64,000 nucleotides of DNA from Phycisphaerae bacterium. GTDB taxonomy: Bacteria > Planctomycetota > Phycisphaerae > UBA1845 > Fen-1342. Where the stretch lies: NCBI GenBank assembly GCA_030428945.1, contig JAUIEC010000020.1:1-64000 (forward strand), given 5' to 3'. Position 1 is the stretch's first letter. Every line of letters begins with the position of its first letter. The notes under the pieces are model-generated. The model saw nothing but the letters and a program-made list of their open reading frames with translations. It did no database searches and had not been told where the DNA came from. The translations under genes were made by a program, and so were the position numbers. Of the stretch, positions 52,794-62,294 are shown piece by piece.

Positions 52794-54068
52794 ATGGGCC
52801 ACACTGAGGGAAGGGGAACAAAAAGCACCCGCTGGTTGCGGGATTACTACGACGTGCGGACTTTGAGTCCTGGGGGATTCGTCTTTCTCGCACCCGAGCA
52901 ATTGCTTCTACCGTATTGGGCGAGGCGAAGCGGGCGAATCAGCCCGCTCGCGTTTCGGCTTTATTATGCGGCGGTGGAAATCGCAAAACGCAGAAAGGGG
53001 ACGAATACGCCGGGGAAGTTGAACAGTCTGCAAGAAGCCTGTGAGCTTGTGGGTTCGACCTGCACGGCGAGCGTGCGGCGTGCTGCCCGTGAGCTTGTGG
53101 CAAGCGGCCTGTTGCGTTGGCGACGCGATTCAATCGAGTTCGCGACGGAAGGCGAAGCCGGCGGCCTTGGGTGCATGGACGAGTATTGGGAATTCAAGGA
53201 CCGCGTCGGGGCTTGTGCGAGACGCAAGCTCGCAGTGCCGATGTCTCGACGTGTGCTCACGGCGATTGCTCGGGGTGATTGGGATTGCATCGGTGCGACG
53301 GCGGTTGTGTTCGCGGTATCGCTTCGCTGCTTGCGAAGACGCCGCGTCAACGGCTGTCATGTGACGGTGTCCGGCGGTTTGTGTTCGACGGCATGGGTGG
53401 CTTCAGCATTCGACGTGGGTCATTCCACGGTGAAGCGATGGATGTCGAACCTGGGGCAAGGGGAGAATCCGTGGCTGAAGCGATTGCCGACAAAGCAATG
53501 GGTTCAACAACGGTGGGGAGCTCGCACGTTGATCAACTTGGATTGGCTCGCTGATGGATGCAAAGTGAGACCCCTGCGGACGAAAACACGGGTGCAAATG
53601 AGACCCCCATATAGAGACAAGGACCTTTCTTCGAAAGTACCTAAGAACCAGGACCCCCGGCGAGCCGGTCCCTTTGGTTTTGAGGAGAAACGGGAAAAAC
53701 GATGGCGGATTGCTCCGTCAGAACTGCAAACACTCTCGGGTGTGCTCGCGTGTTACGAGCGGGCGAGCGAGTCGGGGCTGCTCGTCGGTGTCGAGGCTCC
53801 GCGAGAAACGTTCGTCGCTGGTGCGATACGAGCACGGCGACTTGTCGCACGACAAGGCGGCTGTGCCGCGAAGTTGTTCGCGTGGATGGTGCATCGTCGC
53901 ATGTGGCACTTCCTCAAGTGGGAAGAGGAGCGAGACGCGTCGAAGCGATTGCGAGGGGTCCATCGGCAAGCCGGACGAGGCGAAGATGAACGGGGCAATC
54001 CGGGGTGCATCGCGAACGTCGTGAGTGAGGTCATGAGCGAGCTTGTGACCGTGAAAGCGGCTGCGTGA
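52794..54068 (+). CDS. Replication-initiator-like winged-helix protein
   Basis: A 424-residue basic protein. The N-terminal half looks like a winged-helix DNA-binding domain: SPLAFRLYYAAVEIAKRRKG, then ACTASVRRAARELVASGLLRW in short form, and a second similar unit with CSTAWVASAFDVGHSTVKRWMSNL. The C-terminal quarter is helical and Arg-rich. Its position opposite parA across an AT-rich repeat region suggests plasmid-type replication initiation. It may instead be a transcriptional regulator. It is the last gene before the right attachment site. Confidence 0.65.
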   Translation: MGHTEGRGTKSTRWLRDYYDVRTLSPGGFVFLAPEQLLLPYWARRSGRISPLAFRLYYAAVEIAKRRKGTNTPGKLNSLQEACELVGSTCTASVRRAARELVASGLLRWRRDSIEFATEGEAGGLGCMDEYWEFKDRVGACARRKLAVPMSRRVLTAIARGDWDCIGATAVVFAVSLRCLRRRRVNGCHVTVSGGLCSTAWVASAFDVGHSTVKRWMSNLGQGENPWLKRLPTKQWVQQRWGARTLINLDWLADGCKVRPLRTKTRVQMRPPYRDKDLSSKVPKNQDPRRAGPFGFEEKREKRWRIAPSELQTLSGVLACYERASESGLLVGVEAPRETFVAGAIRARRLVARQGGCAAKLFAWMVHRRMWHFLKWEEERDASKRLRGVHRQAGRGEDERGNPGCIANVVSEVMSELVTVKAAA

Positions 54069-54078
54069 CAAAAATATC

Positions 54079-54114
54079 TTTCACTACATAAGCGGGCGAA
54101 ATGGCACTACTTAG
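54079..54114. repeat. Putative integrase arm sites, right end of element B
   Basis: TTTCACTACATAA (54079-54091) and GCACTACTTAG (54104-54114) repeat the CACTAC core of the units inside the left end (20576-20612). Each end has one CACTACTTA and one CACTACAT-A unit. Confidence 0.6.
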
Positions 54115-54218
54115 GGCCAAATTTGTCCCGTCTGGCGGTCCAGGAAAATTGCTGTAAGTTGTTTTCTGATAGCCGTTTGTGAAGATGTTGTAGATTGTGA
54201 AAATCGAGCTTTGACGTT

Positions 54219-54255
<37 letters not shown>

Positions 54256-54270
54256 AGACGCAATATAAGT

Positions 54271-54299
54271 ACTTAACGCCGAATCAGCGTCCTCGTCAA
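54271..54299 (-). promoter_or_regulatory. Stranded original promoter of tRNA-Gly
   Basis: On the minus strand TTGACG (54294-54299) and TTAAGT (54271-54276) are 17 bases apart, and the tRNA fragment begins 15 bases after the second hexamer. This looks like the native tRNA promoter, now separated by element B from the intact gene 33.7 kb away. Confidence 0.5.
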
Positions 54300-54466
54300 G
54301 CTTCCGTTGCCTCTGACGGCGATTTCGGAGACTGCCCGGCTCGAATGGCCGGCTTCTCAAGCGGGAACAACCACGCCGTGGCAGGGCCCGGCGGACGGAG
54401 CTTGTCCTTGAAGGCCCGCGGGTGTGCGCTTACGTTCTGGCGTGCAGCACCAGGAAGGAACCCAGC

Positions 54467-55003
54467 ATGCAGAATAGCGGGAAGCGAACAGGCAAGTCCG
54501 CTGCGGCCAGGAAGAAGACGGCGAAGACGTCGGCGTCACGCAAGAAGCAACCGGCCGCCAGGCGGGCCGCTGCGTCAGCCAGGCCGCGTGGCGGGTCCGT
54601 CGGGTCGTCGGACCAGGTGAGCGCATCCAGGCGCATCGACGAGTACATCAGCGGGCTGCCCGACTGGCGAGGCGAGCGTCTGGGGGAGATCCGCGCTCTC
54701 ATTCATGAAGCGGATCCGGACGTGGTCGAAGAGTGGAAGTGGATGGGCAGCCCGGTCTGGTCGCACGACGGAATCTTCGTCGTCGGCAACGCGCACAAGG
54801 AAAAGGTGAAACTCACCTTCGCACAGGGGGCCCGGCTCGCTGACGCCGGGAAGCTCTTCAACGCGGGACTGGGCGGGAACCGGTGGCGGGCCATCGACCT
54901 GTACGAAGGAGACAAGGTGCCGAAGGCCGCGTTCAAGGCGCTGATCCGCGAGGCGGTGGCCTGCAACATCAAGATCAGGGCGGCCAAGAAAAGCCCACGG
55001 TGA
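54467..55003 (+). CDS. DUF1801 domain protein
   Basis: ATG 54467 has AGGAAGGA seven bases upstream; 178 residues. The first 50 residues are a Lys/Ala/Arg-rich tail resembling histone H1-type tails. The rest matches DUF1801: RIDEYISGLPDWRGERLGEIRALIHEADPDV, EEWKWMGSPVWSHDGIF and KVKLTFAQGARLADAGKLFNAGLGG, each seen here in sequence. The family is structurally SRPBCC-independent and of unknown role. This is the first backbone gene right of element B. Confidence 0.88.
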   Translation: MQNSGKRTGKSAAARKKTAKTSASRKKQPAARRAAASARPRGGSVGSSDQVSASRRIDEYISGLPDWRGERLGEIRALIHEADPDVVEEWKWMGSPVWSHDGIFVVGNAHKEKVKLTFAQGARLADAGKLFNAGLGGNRWRAIDLYEGDKVPKAAFKALIREAVACNIKIRAAKKSPR

Positions 55004-55484
55004 ATGGTTGGCCGGCGAAGTAGGTGTCTTCCCGCGACCGACGCGGATGTGGGCTTCTACAGGTGGCCTCGACGCCGAGCGTTTCGTTGACGTAACGCGT
55101 CACCTTGCCGGCGAAAGGGCCCTTGCAGCCGTTGTACCACTTACAACGCCCAGCAACCTATGCGATGTTATCGTGCGTTTTTCGCTTCCGGCCAGCCACC
55201 TGACTCTCGCACGCGGCCGCATGGACCGCTGAACTCCACTGCCCGGACGAGATCCAAAGATCACACCAGGGACGGTGCCCGGGCGCGAGTGGTTTCGCGG
55301 TCGCGCGCATTCGCCGGGGCAGCGCCTCGCTCCGGCCGCGCTTGGAACCCGCCCGTACGGGCCGTATCATCCGCGAGTCCAGGCTGCGGCCGGCAGCGGG
55401 CGCCTGCCCGGCGAACCATTCCCGGCGAACATCCGAGCGGCTGGCAGTCCCGGCCGAACAATCCGAAACCGAGGAGTCCTGTCG
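55004..55484. other. Gene-free stretch before the dipeptidase gene
   Basis: High-GC sequence with open frames in several directions but no frame with a family match or ribosome site. It contains a good ribosome site only at its end (GAGGAG before 55485) and no clear promoter hexamers. Confidence 0.45.
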
Positions 55485-56714
55485 ATGCGCATGTCCGCCA
55501 GATCACTCTGCATCGCCGTTGTGCTGTCGTGCGGCGGCATCCTGTTCGGCTGCGCAGCGGACGGGCCGGTCACGCTGACAGAGCGGGCCCGGCAGATTCA
55601 CGCGGCCGGGATCGTTGTCGACGGCCACAACGACCTTCCCTGGCAGGTACGCGAGAAGGCCGATTCATCGTTCGACGATCTCGACCTCTCCCGCCGCCAG
55701 GACAGCGTGCAGACCGACATCCCTCGGCTGCGGGCCGGCGGCGTCGACGCCCAGTTCTGGGTCGTCTACGTGCCCGCCGAGACCGACGGCACCGGGCTGG
55801 CCGCCGCCCAGGCCCGCGAACAGTTCGCCCTGATTCACGAGATGATCGCGCGCCACCCGGACGACCTCGAACTCGCCCGCACCGCGGCCGACATCGAGCG
55901 GATCGTCGGCGGCGGCAGGATCGCTTCGCTGATCGGCGTCGAAGGCGGACACATGATCGAGCAGGACCTGTCGCTGCTGGCCGAGTTCCATGCCCGCGGC
56001 GCCCGGTACCTCGGCCTGACGCACTCGGCGACGATCGACTGGGCCGACTCGGCCACCGATGAGCCGCGCAGCGGCGGCCTTTCGCCGTTCGGCGAGGACG
56101 TCGTCCGCGAACTGAACCGGCTCGGCATGCTGGTCGACCTCGCGCACGTCTCGCCCGACACGATGCGCGACGTGCTGCGGGTCACGACCGCGCCCGTGAT
56201 CTCGTCGCACTCCGGCGCGTACGCGGTCGCGCCGCACAGCCGCAACATTCCGGACGACGTGCTGCGTGGCATCCGCGACAACGGCGGCCTCGTGATGGTC
56301 GTGTTCTTCTCGGGCTACGTCGATCCGCAGGCCGCCCGCATCATGGCCCGCAATCTCGAGACGCGCCGTGAACTGCGGCAGCAATACCCTGACGAGGCGG
56401 ACTACCAGGAGGCCTGGCGACGGTACCGTGACGCCCGGCCGATTCCGGCAGGCACGGTTCGTTCGCTGGTCGATCACATCGACCATATCGTCAGCGTCGC
56501 CGGCATCGATCATGTCGGGCTCGGCAGCGACTACGACGGGGCCGGCCTCTTCCCCCGGCAACTCGAGGACGTGTCGGGCTTCCCCTACATCACCCAGGAA
56601 CTGCTCAACCGCGGCTACGGCGAGGCCGACATCCACAAGATCCTCGGCGGCAACCTGCTGCGGGTCATGCGGGAAGCCGAGCAGGTAGCGGCCCAGGCGG
56701 CGATCGACGGATGA
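55485..56714 (+). CDS. Membrane dipeptidase (renal dipeptidase family) lipoprotein
   Basis: ATG 55485 follows GAGGAG with eight-base spacing; 409 residues. A lipoprotein signal ends at LFGC (Cys23), so the enzyme should be anchored outside the cytoplasmic membrane. Metal ligands of peptidase family M19 are visible: DGHNDLPW (His48, Asp50), the glutamate in VEGGHMI, and His in GLTHSATIDWADS and SSHSGAYAV. The end has GLGSDYDGAG. M19 enzymes hydrolyse dipeptides, including those with C-terminal D-residues. It overlaps the next gene by four bases. Confidence 0.93.
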   Translation: MRMSARSLCIAVVLSCGGILFGCAADGPVTLTERARQIHAAGIVVDGHNDLPWQVREKADSSFDDLDLSRRQDSVQTDIPRLRAGGVDAQFWVVYVPAETDGTGLAAAQAREQFALIHEMIARHPDDLELARTAADIERIVGGGRIASLIGVEGGHMIEQDLSLLAEFHARGARYLGLTHSATIDWADSATDEPRSGGLSPFGEDVVRELNRLGMLVDLAHVSPDTMRDVLRVTTAPVISSHSGAYAVAPHSRNIPDDVLRGIRDNGGLVMVVFFSGYVDPQAARIMARNLETRRELRQQYPDEADYQEAWRRYRDARPIPAGTVRSLVDHIDHIVSVAGIDHVGLGSDYDGAGLFPRQLEDVSGFPYITQELLNRGYGEADIHKILGGNLLRVMREAEQVAAQAAIDG

Positions 56715-58273
56715 GCCGCTGCCTCTCCGCACGCGCGATCGCCGCGGTTCTGTGGGCATTGACCCCGGCCGTCCTCGCCACGCCACCCGCGCCGGGCTAC
56801 GACCTGCTGATCGAGGGCGGGACACTGATCGACGGAACCGGACGGCCGCGACAGCCCGGCAACGTGCTGGTCCGGGACGGACGCATCGTCCGCATCGGCC
56901 GCTTTGAACCGCCCGCCGAACAGGTTGCCCGCCGCATCGATGCCCGCGGCAGGATCGTCTCGCCGGGCTTCATCGACACGCACGCCCACGGCGACCCGCT
57001 TTCGGATCACGCTTTCGACAACTTCCTGGCCATGGGCGTGACGACGGTCTGCCTCGGGCAGGATGGGAGCAGCCCGTCCGACCTCGCGGACTGGATGGCT
57101 CGCGCCGCCGTGGCCGAACTCGGAACGGATGTCGCCATGTTCATCGGGCACGGCACGGTTCGCGACCACACGGGTGTCGGGCTTCAGCCGAACCCGACCG
57201 AAGCGCAGTTGGCCGCCATGCAGGGCCTGGTCGACGAGGCGATGAAACGGGGCTGCTTCGGCCTGACCACCGGCCTGGAGTACCAGCCGGGCTCCTTCGC
57301 GGATGTCGATGAACTGGCCCGGCTCGCCGAACCGGTCGCCCGCGCCGGTGGCCTGGTGATGAGCCATCTGCGAACCGAAGACAACGACGGGATCGCGGCG
57401 GCGCTCGATGAACTCCTCGAACAGGGCCGTCGCGCCGGCTGCCCGGTGCATGTGTCACACATCAAGGTGATCTACGGGCAGGGGGCACCCCGCGCGGCCC
57501 GCCTGCTTGCTCGCATGGCCGACGCGCGCCGACAGGGACAGCGCGTCACCGCCGACCTCTACCCGTACCAGGCCAGCTACACCGGCATCGCGCTGCTCTT
57601 TCCCGAGTGGGCCAAACCGCCCCACGACTACGCCGACATCGTCCGCACCCGCCGGGCCGACCTGGCCGACTTCCTGCGTCGCAAGGTCGCGGCACGCAAC
57701 GGCCCGCAGGCCACGCTGCTGGGAACGGGGACGTGGCGCGGCCTGACCCTCGCGCAGGCGGCCGACCGTGTCGGCAAGCCGTTCGAAGACCTGCTGATCG
57801 ATGACATCGGCCTGTACGGCGCCGACGCCGCCTACTTCGTCATGGATCGCGACCTGCAGGAGCACCTGCTGGCCGACCCGTTCGTGATGATCTGCTCGGA
57901 CGGAAGCCCGACCACCAGCCACCCCCGCGGCCATGGCGCCTTCGCACGCATCATTCGCCGCTACGTCCAGGACGAGGGCCTTCTCACGCTGGAGGCCGCC
58001 ATCCACAAGATGACCGGTCTGCCGGCCGAAACGATCGGGCTCGACCGCCTGCGCCGCGGCCGACTGGCGGAGGGCTGGGCCGCGGACATCCTGGTGTTCG
58101 ATCCCGCCCGGGTCCGCGACAACGCCAGCTATGAACACCCGCATGCCGTGGCGACCGGATTCGACGCCGTCATCGTCAACGGCCGCCTCGTGCGGGCCGG
58201 CGAGGGGAGCGTCGCCCGCCCGGCCGGACGCCTGCTGCGGCGGGCCGGCAGCGATCGCCCGTCCGGCGAGTAA
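56711..58273 (+). CDS. N-acyl-D-amino-acid deacylase-type amidohydrolase
   Basis: A 520-residue protein with a probable signal peptide (SARAIAAVLWALTPAVLA). The amidohydrolase fold begins YDLLIEGGTLIDGTGRPR, then GFIDTHAHGDP with metal ligands His91 and His93. Further motifs are LTTGLEYQPG, MSHLRTED and CSDGSPTTSHPRGHG. This pattern is typical of D-aminoacylase family members. It starts within the dipeptidase stop (ATGA). Together they could take peptides with D-residues to free amino acids outside the cytoplasm. Confidence 0.92.
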   Translation: MSRCLSARAIAAVLWALTPAVLATPPAPGYDLLIEGGTLIDGTGRPRQPGNVLVRDGRIVRIGRFEPPAEQVARRIDARGRIVSPGFIDTHAHGDPLSDHAFDNFLAMGVTTVCLGQDGSSPSDLADWMARAAVAELGTDVAMFIGHGTVRDHTGVGLQPNPTEAQLAAMQGLVDEAMKRGCFGLTTGLEYQPGSFADVDELARLAEPVARAGGLVMSHLRTEDNDGIAAALDELLEQGRRAGCPVHVSHIKVIYGQGAPRAARLLARMADARRQGQRVTADLYPYQASYTGIALLFPEWAKPPHDYADIVRTRRADLADFLRRKVAARNGPQATLLGTGTWRGLTLAQAADRVGKPFEDLLIDDIGLYGADAAYFVMDRDLQEHLLADPFVMICSDGSPTTSHPRGHGAFARIIRRYVQDEGLLTLEAAIHKMTGLPAETIGLDRLRRGRLAEGWAADILVFDPARVRDNASYEHPHAVATGFDAVIVNGRLVRAGEGSVARPAGRLLRRAGSDRPSGE

Positions 58274-58335
58274 CGCACGCGAATCGCCGAAACCGCCGGA
58301 CCGTCGGGGCGGGATCGAACGCGCCGGCGCGTTCG

Positions 58336-59574
58336 CTACGACCCGCCGGCCGCAAGCGGGTGCGTCATCACCACGCTCGACGGAATCGGCGGGTATCCGA
58401 TCGTCAGCCGGTGCGTCTCGAAGTCGTCGCCTTGCAGCCCGACCTGGTCGAGCGCGTATTCGATCAGCTCCGCGTATCGCGGAACGCCCGACGTCGCCAG
58501 CGCTGTCGTCCCTGTCCCCAGGTATTCCGGCGTCTCGCGCAGCGGCATCCGGTCGTGGTCCTCGAGTTCCGCCGGGTCGCGCATGAACACATCGCTGTAC
58601 ATCCCCGCCTCCGGACGGATCGGACCGTACAGGTCCCGATGCACGATCCAGTCGAACAGCAGCGACGCGGTCGGCGTTCGCACCCGCGCCATCACCGCCG
58701 CCTGGCGATGCGCCTCGTCCCGGAAGCGCGGCTCGGCCGCCCGGACGATCTCGCCGGTCAGGCAGGTGAACATCCCCGTATTGCCCAGCCGCTCCTCCGC
58801 CAGCAGGTGCTCGACCAGACCGCTCACCCGGCGAACCGTCCGAAAGGCCGGCAGGGGGTCGGAACAGAACCGGCGAATCAGCGGCAGTCCGTCGCCCGGC
58901 CGACATTCCGGATCCAACGGCCGCCGGTCAAAGTCCGTCCGCATCCGGCCGTCCGCGTCGATCGAGTGCATGCTCGTGATCCGCCACGGCACGCTGGTTC
59001 GGATCCGCCGGACATCGACGTAACCGACCAGCGAGATCGCGTCGACCTGCCGACCGTCCGCCGACGGCCACAGGATGTAGGTCCGCAGGTGCGTGCGGGC
59101 GTGCACCCCGAAGACATAGCTCAGGTGCTCGAACGCACCCCGCCGGTGCAGCAGGTCGGCCTCGGCACGCCGCGTCTTCGACTGGCCCGTCGTCAGCATG
59201 TTGAACGACTTGCGATCCCCGGCGTGAATCCGGACGAACTCGCGCAGCGCGACGAACGCCTCTTCGACCTCGGCGATATGCGCCGCCGCAACCCGCTTGC
59301 GCTTGGCGGCCCGCAGCAGAATCTGCACGCCGCGGGTCCCCGGCAGATGCTGGGCGGCCCGGAACGGGTCGTCCCCTTCGATCGCCTTCGATACCTTCCA
59401 CGCCAGCCCGTTGTCGACGTTCAACGCCTTGGCCAGCTCGGCCGGACGGGCGATGTTCTCACCCGGAACCGATTGAACCACCGCGGTCAGGGCCCGTCGA
59501 ACCCGTTGCAGCACCTGCTCGGCACCCGCCTCGAAGGCCCGCGGGTCACGCTTGGTCTTCTCTCGTACCACCAT
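58336..59574 (-). CDS. Conserved-type protein of unknown function
   Basis: ATG 59574 gives 412 residues; an in-frame GTG at 59610 is also possible. The N-terminal 100 residues look like a helix-turn-helix (ARPAELAKALNVDNGLAWKVSKAIEG), followed by a mainly strand region with no motif I know. A longer plus-strand frame covers the same DNA, but the minus reading has the protein-like pattern. It converges on the amidohydrolase gene over a GC palindrome (58318-58335). Confidence 0.75.
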   Translation of the reverse strand: MVVREKTKRDPRAFEAGAEQVLQRVRRALTAVVQSVPGENIARPAELAKALNVDNGLAWKVSKAIEGDDPFRAAQHLPGTRGVQILLRAAKRKRVAAAHIAEVEEAFVALREFVRIHAGDRKSFNMLTTGQSKTRRAEADLLHRRGAFEHLSYVFGVHARTHLRTYILWPSADGRQVDAISLVGYVDVRRIRTSVPWRITSMHSIDADGRMRTDFDRRPLDPECRPGDGLPLIRRFCSDPLPAFRTVRRVSGLVEHLLAEERLGNTGMFTCLTGEIVRAAEPRFRDEAHRQAAVMARVRTPTASLLFDWIVHRDLYGPIRPEAGMYSDVFMRDPAELEDHDRMPLRETPEYLGTGTTALATSGVPRYAELIEYALDQVGLQGDDFETHRLTIGYPPIPSSVVMTHPLAAGGS

Positions 59575-59636
59575 GTGTCTGCTCTGCTCCAACAGCGAAT
59601 GCCCCGCCACGAACGGGGCGGCTCCTCGTGCGCCGC

Positions 59637-62039
59637 CTACCGCCCCAGACGGTACGGCACGCCGCTCTCGTACATCTTCCGGCGCTCCTCCAGGTCCGCG
59701 ATCCGCGCCGCGTCCGCCAGCTCCAGCGCCGCCTTCATCACGTCAATCGCCTCGTCGAAACGACCCAGCTCCGCCAGCGCCGCCGCCCGCGTGTCCAGCA
59801 GGTTCGCGTCGGGATGCGCTGCCTGTTCCGCCGCGCGCGTCACGATCCGCAGGGCGGCCGCACCGTCCCGCACGTCGGCATCCGGGCAGGTCGCCAGCAG
59901 CCACGCCAGGTCATTCGCGTAACGCCGGTTCTCCGGGGCCGCCGCCGCGGCGCCGCGCAGGGCCTCGGCCGCCGCCGCCCAGTCCTCGGCCCGCAGACGC
60001 GCGAAACCGAGGATGTGCCAGGCCCGGTCGCGTTCCGGCGCCAGCCCGACCACGCGCTGCAGGGCGTCCATCGCCTCGGACCCGCGCCCCGCCCGCAGAA
60101 GCGCCTCGGCCTGCAGTTCCAGCAGGGCGACGTTCTCGGGCTGCGCGGCCAGTACCCGGTCAAGGGCCGCCGCGGCCTCCTCCGGACGGTCCGCCTCGAG
60201 CAGCACCCGCGCCAGCCGGGCCGCGATATGCGCGGCACCGGGCGAGATCCGCTGCGCCGCGCGGAACTGCGCCAGCGCCTCGTCGATCCGCCCCAACCGG
60301 TACAGCGCCAGTCCGTACGCTTCGTGCGTCGCCGCCAGGACCGGCTCAACGTCAAGCGCCTGCCGCAGGATCGCCGCGGCTTCCTCGTTCCGGCCAAGCT
60401 CGATCAGCGACAGCGCGTAGTTCGTCAGCGTTGTGCCGTTGTCCGCTTGCAGTTCCACCGCCCGGCGGTAGTGCGGCAGCGATTCCTCGTGACGCCCGAG
60501 CCGCGCCAGGGCCAGCCCCAGGTTGCCGTACACCCACGGCATCGCCGCGTTCGCTCCGCGCAGTTCGATCACCTCTTCCAGGTCCCGCACCGCCTGCGGA
60601 TAGTTCTGCAGGATGATCTGCCGCAGGGCGGACTGCATCCGGTCGACTTCCGCGCTGTGTTCGTGCGTATCCGGCAGTGTCTCCGCCAGCCGCAGCAGCT
60701 CCAGCTCGCTCCGCGCGCCCCCGGCATGCTCGTCGCCCCCCAGGTAACCCAGCGACTGCAGCCGCGCAATCTCCGCGGCACTCGCCTCGCGCGTCGCCGC
60801 CGTGCGCGTCACCACCTGCGGCGCTTCCGTGATCAGGTCCTCGAGCGCGGCCCGCAGGGCGGCCGCCCGGTCCGGCTCCGCCGCCGCCAGGTTCCTGAGC
60901 TCTTCCGGATCGCTGCGCAGATCGAACAACTGCGGACTGCCCGCATGCACGTACTTCCAGCCTGCCTGCCGCACCGCCCGTGGCGCGGCGTAGCCCCAGT
61001 TGTGGTAGGGCATCATCGACTCGCTGTACGCCAGCCGTCCGTCATCGTCCACCCGCCCCTCCAGCAGCGGCACCAGGCTGACCCCCTCGGCATCCGCCAG
61101 CGGCGGCAGAGCGAGCAGATCAAGCACCGTCGGCGCCAGGTCCGCCAGCCGCACCTGCCCCGGAACCCGCCGACCGGCCGGCAGCCGACCCGGGTACCGC
61201 CAGATCATCGGCACCGCCATGGTCGCGTCGTAGACGTGAACCCCGTGCGTCCGCTCTCCGTGCGCGCCGAGCGATTCGCCGTGGTCGGCCACCAGGATCA
61301 CCAGCGTGTCACGATCCAGCGATCGCGCCGCCAGCGCATCGAGCAGGCGCCCGACCTGCCTGTCGACGAAAGCGATCTCCGCCAGGTACGGGTCGTCGAT
61401 CGCCGCCGCCACCTCCTCCGGCGCCTGGTACGGGAAGTGCGGATCGTACATGTGCACGAACAGGAAGAAACGCTCGTCGCGGTGCGCATCCAGCAACCGG
61501 ATGGCACTCTCGCAGACCTCGTCGCCACGTCGCTCGGCAATCCCGATCACGCCTTCGCCGACCGTCACGTCGTGGTACACGTCAAAGCCCTGGCCGAGTC
61601 CGTACTCGTGGTTCAGCACGTACGCCGCCACCTCCGCCAGCGTCGCGAATCCCGCCCGGCCGAGGACTTCCGGCAGGGTCACGTTGTCCGCGTGCAGGTG
61701 AAAGTGACCATTGTCGCGGGCGCCATGCACGTAAGGCTGCGTGCCGGTCAGCATCGTCGCATGCGACGGCAGCGTCAGCGGGGCCGCGGCCGTGCACTGC
61801 GTGAACAGCACACCCTCGGCCGCAAGCTGGTCGATCCGCGGCGTGACCTGCGCCGGATGCCCGTAGCAGCCCAGGTGGTCCGCCCGCAGGGTGTCGATCG
61901 AGATCAGCACCACGTTCGTCGGCGCCGACCCGACTGCCGGCGAACGCCCGCCGACTGCGGCGGGCCGGCCGCTCCGCCACATCAGCAGGCCGCCCACCAG
62001 GACGCCCGCAACCACCAGCATCGACAACGCGTTCCGCAC
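59637..62039 (-). CDS. Membrane-anchored sulfatase-like (alkaline phosphatase superfamily) protein with TPR repeats
   Basis: GTG 62039 is preceded by GGGGAG with eight-base spacing, giving 800 residues; the frame remains open to 63068 but that part underlies the PEP-CTERM gene. One membrane anchor lies at residues 5-20. The catalytic domain has NVVLISIDTLRADH (Asp49, Thr50) and PLTLPSHATMLTG. In this second motif the formylglycine Cys of true sulfatases is Thr89 and the usual Arg is His93, so a phosphodiesterase-like hydrolase is more likely. DHGESLGAH completes the metal site. Residues about 490-790 form tetratricopeptide repeats. Confidence 0.9.
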   Translation of the reverse strand: MRNALSMLVVAGVLVGGLLMWRSGRPAAVGGRSPAVGSAPTNVVLISIDTLRADHLGCYGHPAQVTPRIDQLAAEGVLFTQCTAAAPLTLPSHATMLTGTQPYVHGARDNGHFHLHADNVTLPEVLGRAGFATLAEVAAYVLNHEYGLGQGFDVYHDVTVGEGVIGIAERRGDEVCESAIRLLDAHRDERFFLFVHMYDPHFPYQAPEEVAAAIDDPYLAEIAFVDRQVGRLLDALAARSLDRDTLVILVADHGESLGAHGERTHGVHVYDATMAVPMIWRYPGRLPAGRRVPGQVRLADLAPTVLDLLALPPLADAEGVSLVPLLEGRVDDDGRLAYSESMMPYHNWGYAAPRAVRQAGWKYVHAGSPQLFDLRSDPEELRNLAAAEPDRAAALRAALEDLITEAPQVVTRTAATREASAAEIARLQSLGYLGGDEHAGGARSELELLRLAETLPDTHEHSAEVDRMQSALRQIILQNYPQAVRDLEEVIELRGANAAMPWVYGNLGLALARLGRHEESLPHYRRAVELQADNGTTLTNYALSLIELGRNEEAAAILRQALDVEPVLAATHEAYGLALYRLGRIDEALAQFRAAQRISPGAAHIAARLARVLLEADRPEEAAAALDRVLAAQPENVALLELQAEALLRAGRGSEAMDALQRVVGLAPERDRAWHILGFARLRAEDWAAAAEALRGAAAAAPENRRYANDLAWLLATCPDADVRDGAAALRIVTRAAEQAAHPDANLLDTRAAALAELGRFDEAIDVMKAALELADAARIADLEERRKMYESGVPYRLGR

Positions 62040-62206
62040 CGGTCCAACTCCCCGCAGTTCGGCAGCGCGGGGCAGGGGCCGCCACGCCGCCAGGGTCGAC
62101 GATGATCCCGGGCAGGGACAAAACACCCCGCCCACCGAACGTAGTCTCCCACAGCGAGAATAACGGCACCAGACGGGCGGTCCGTACGTTTTTAAAAATT
62201 TTTTTA

Positions 62207-62235
62207 TTGACACAGGCCACGCATTTCTCAACGAT
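62207..62235 (+). promoter_or_regulatory. Putative promoter of the PEP-CTERM gene
   Basis: TTGACA (62207-62212), 17 bases, then AACGAT (62230-62235), preceded by an A/T run of about 20 bases that could act as an UP element. The -10 match is weak. It lies 60 bases before the gene start. Confidence 0.45.
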
Positions 62236-62294
62236 GTTCGAAACACGACCGGATCACGTACAGGTCCGGACGCCTTTCCCAGGAGGAGAACATC

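Noticed and set aside
58360-59922. Plus-strand open frame of 520 codons opposite the gene at 58336-59574
   Set aside because: Arg/Pro-rich composition, no ribosome site, and it runs on into the antisense of the sulfatase-like gene. A shadow of GC-rich codons.
59628-62105. Plus-strand open frame of 825 codons antisense to the sulfatase-like/TPR gene
   Set aside because: High-GC DNA opens long frames opposite real genes. The translation is Arg/Gln-rich with no domain, while the minus strand reads as clear sulfatase-like and TPR sequence.
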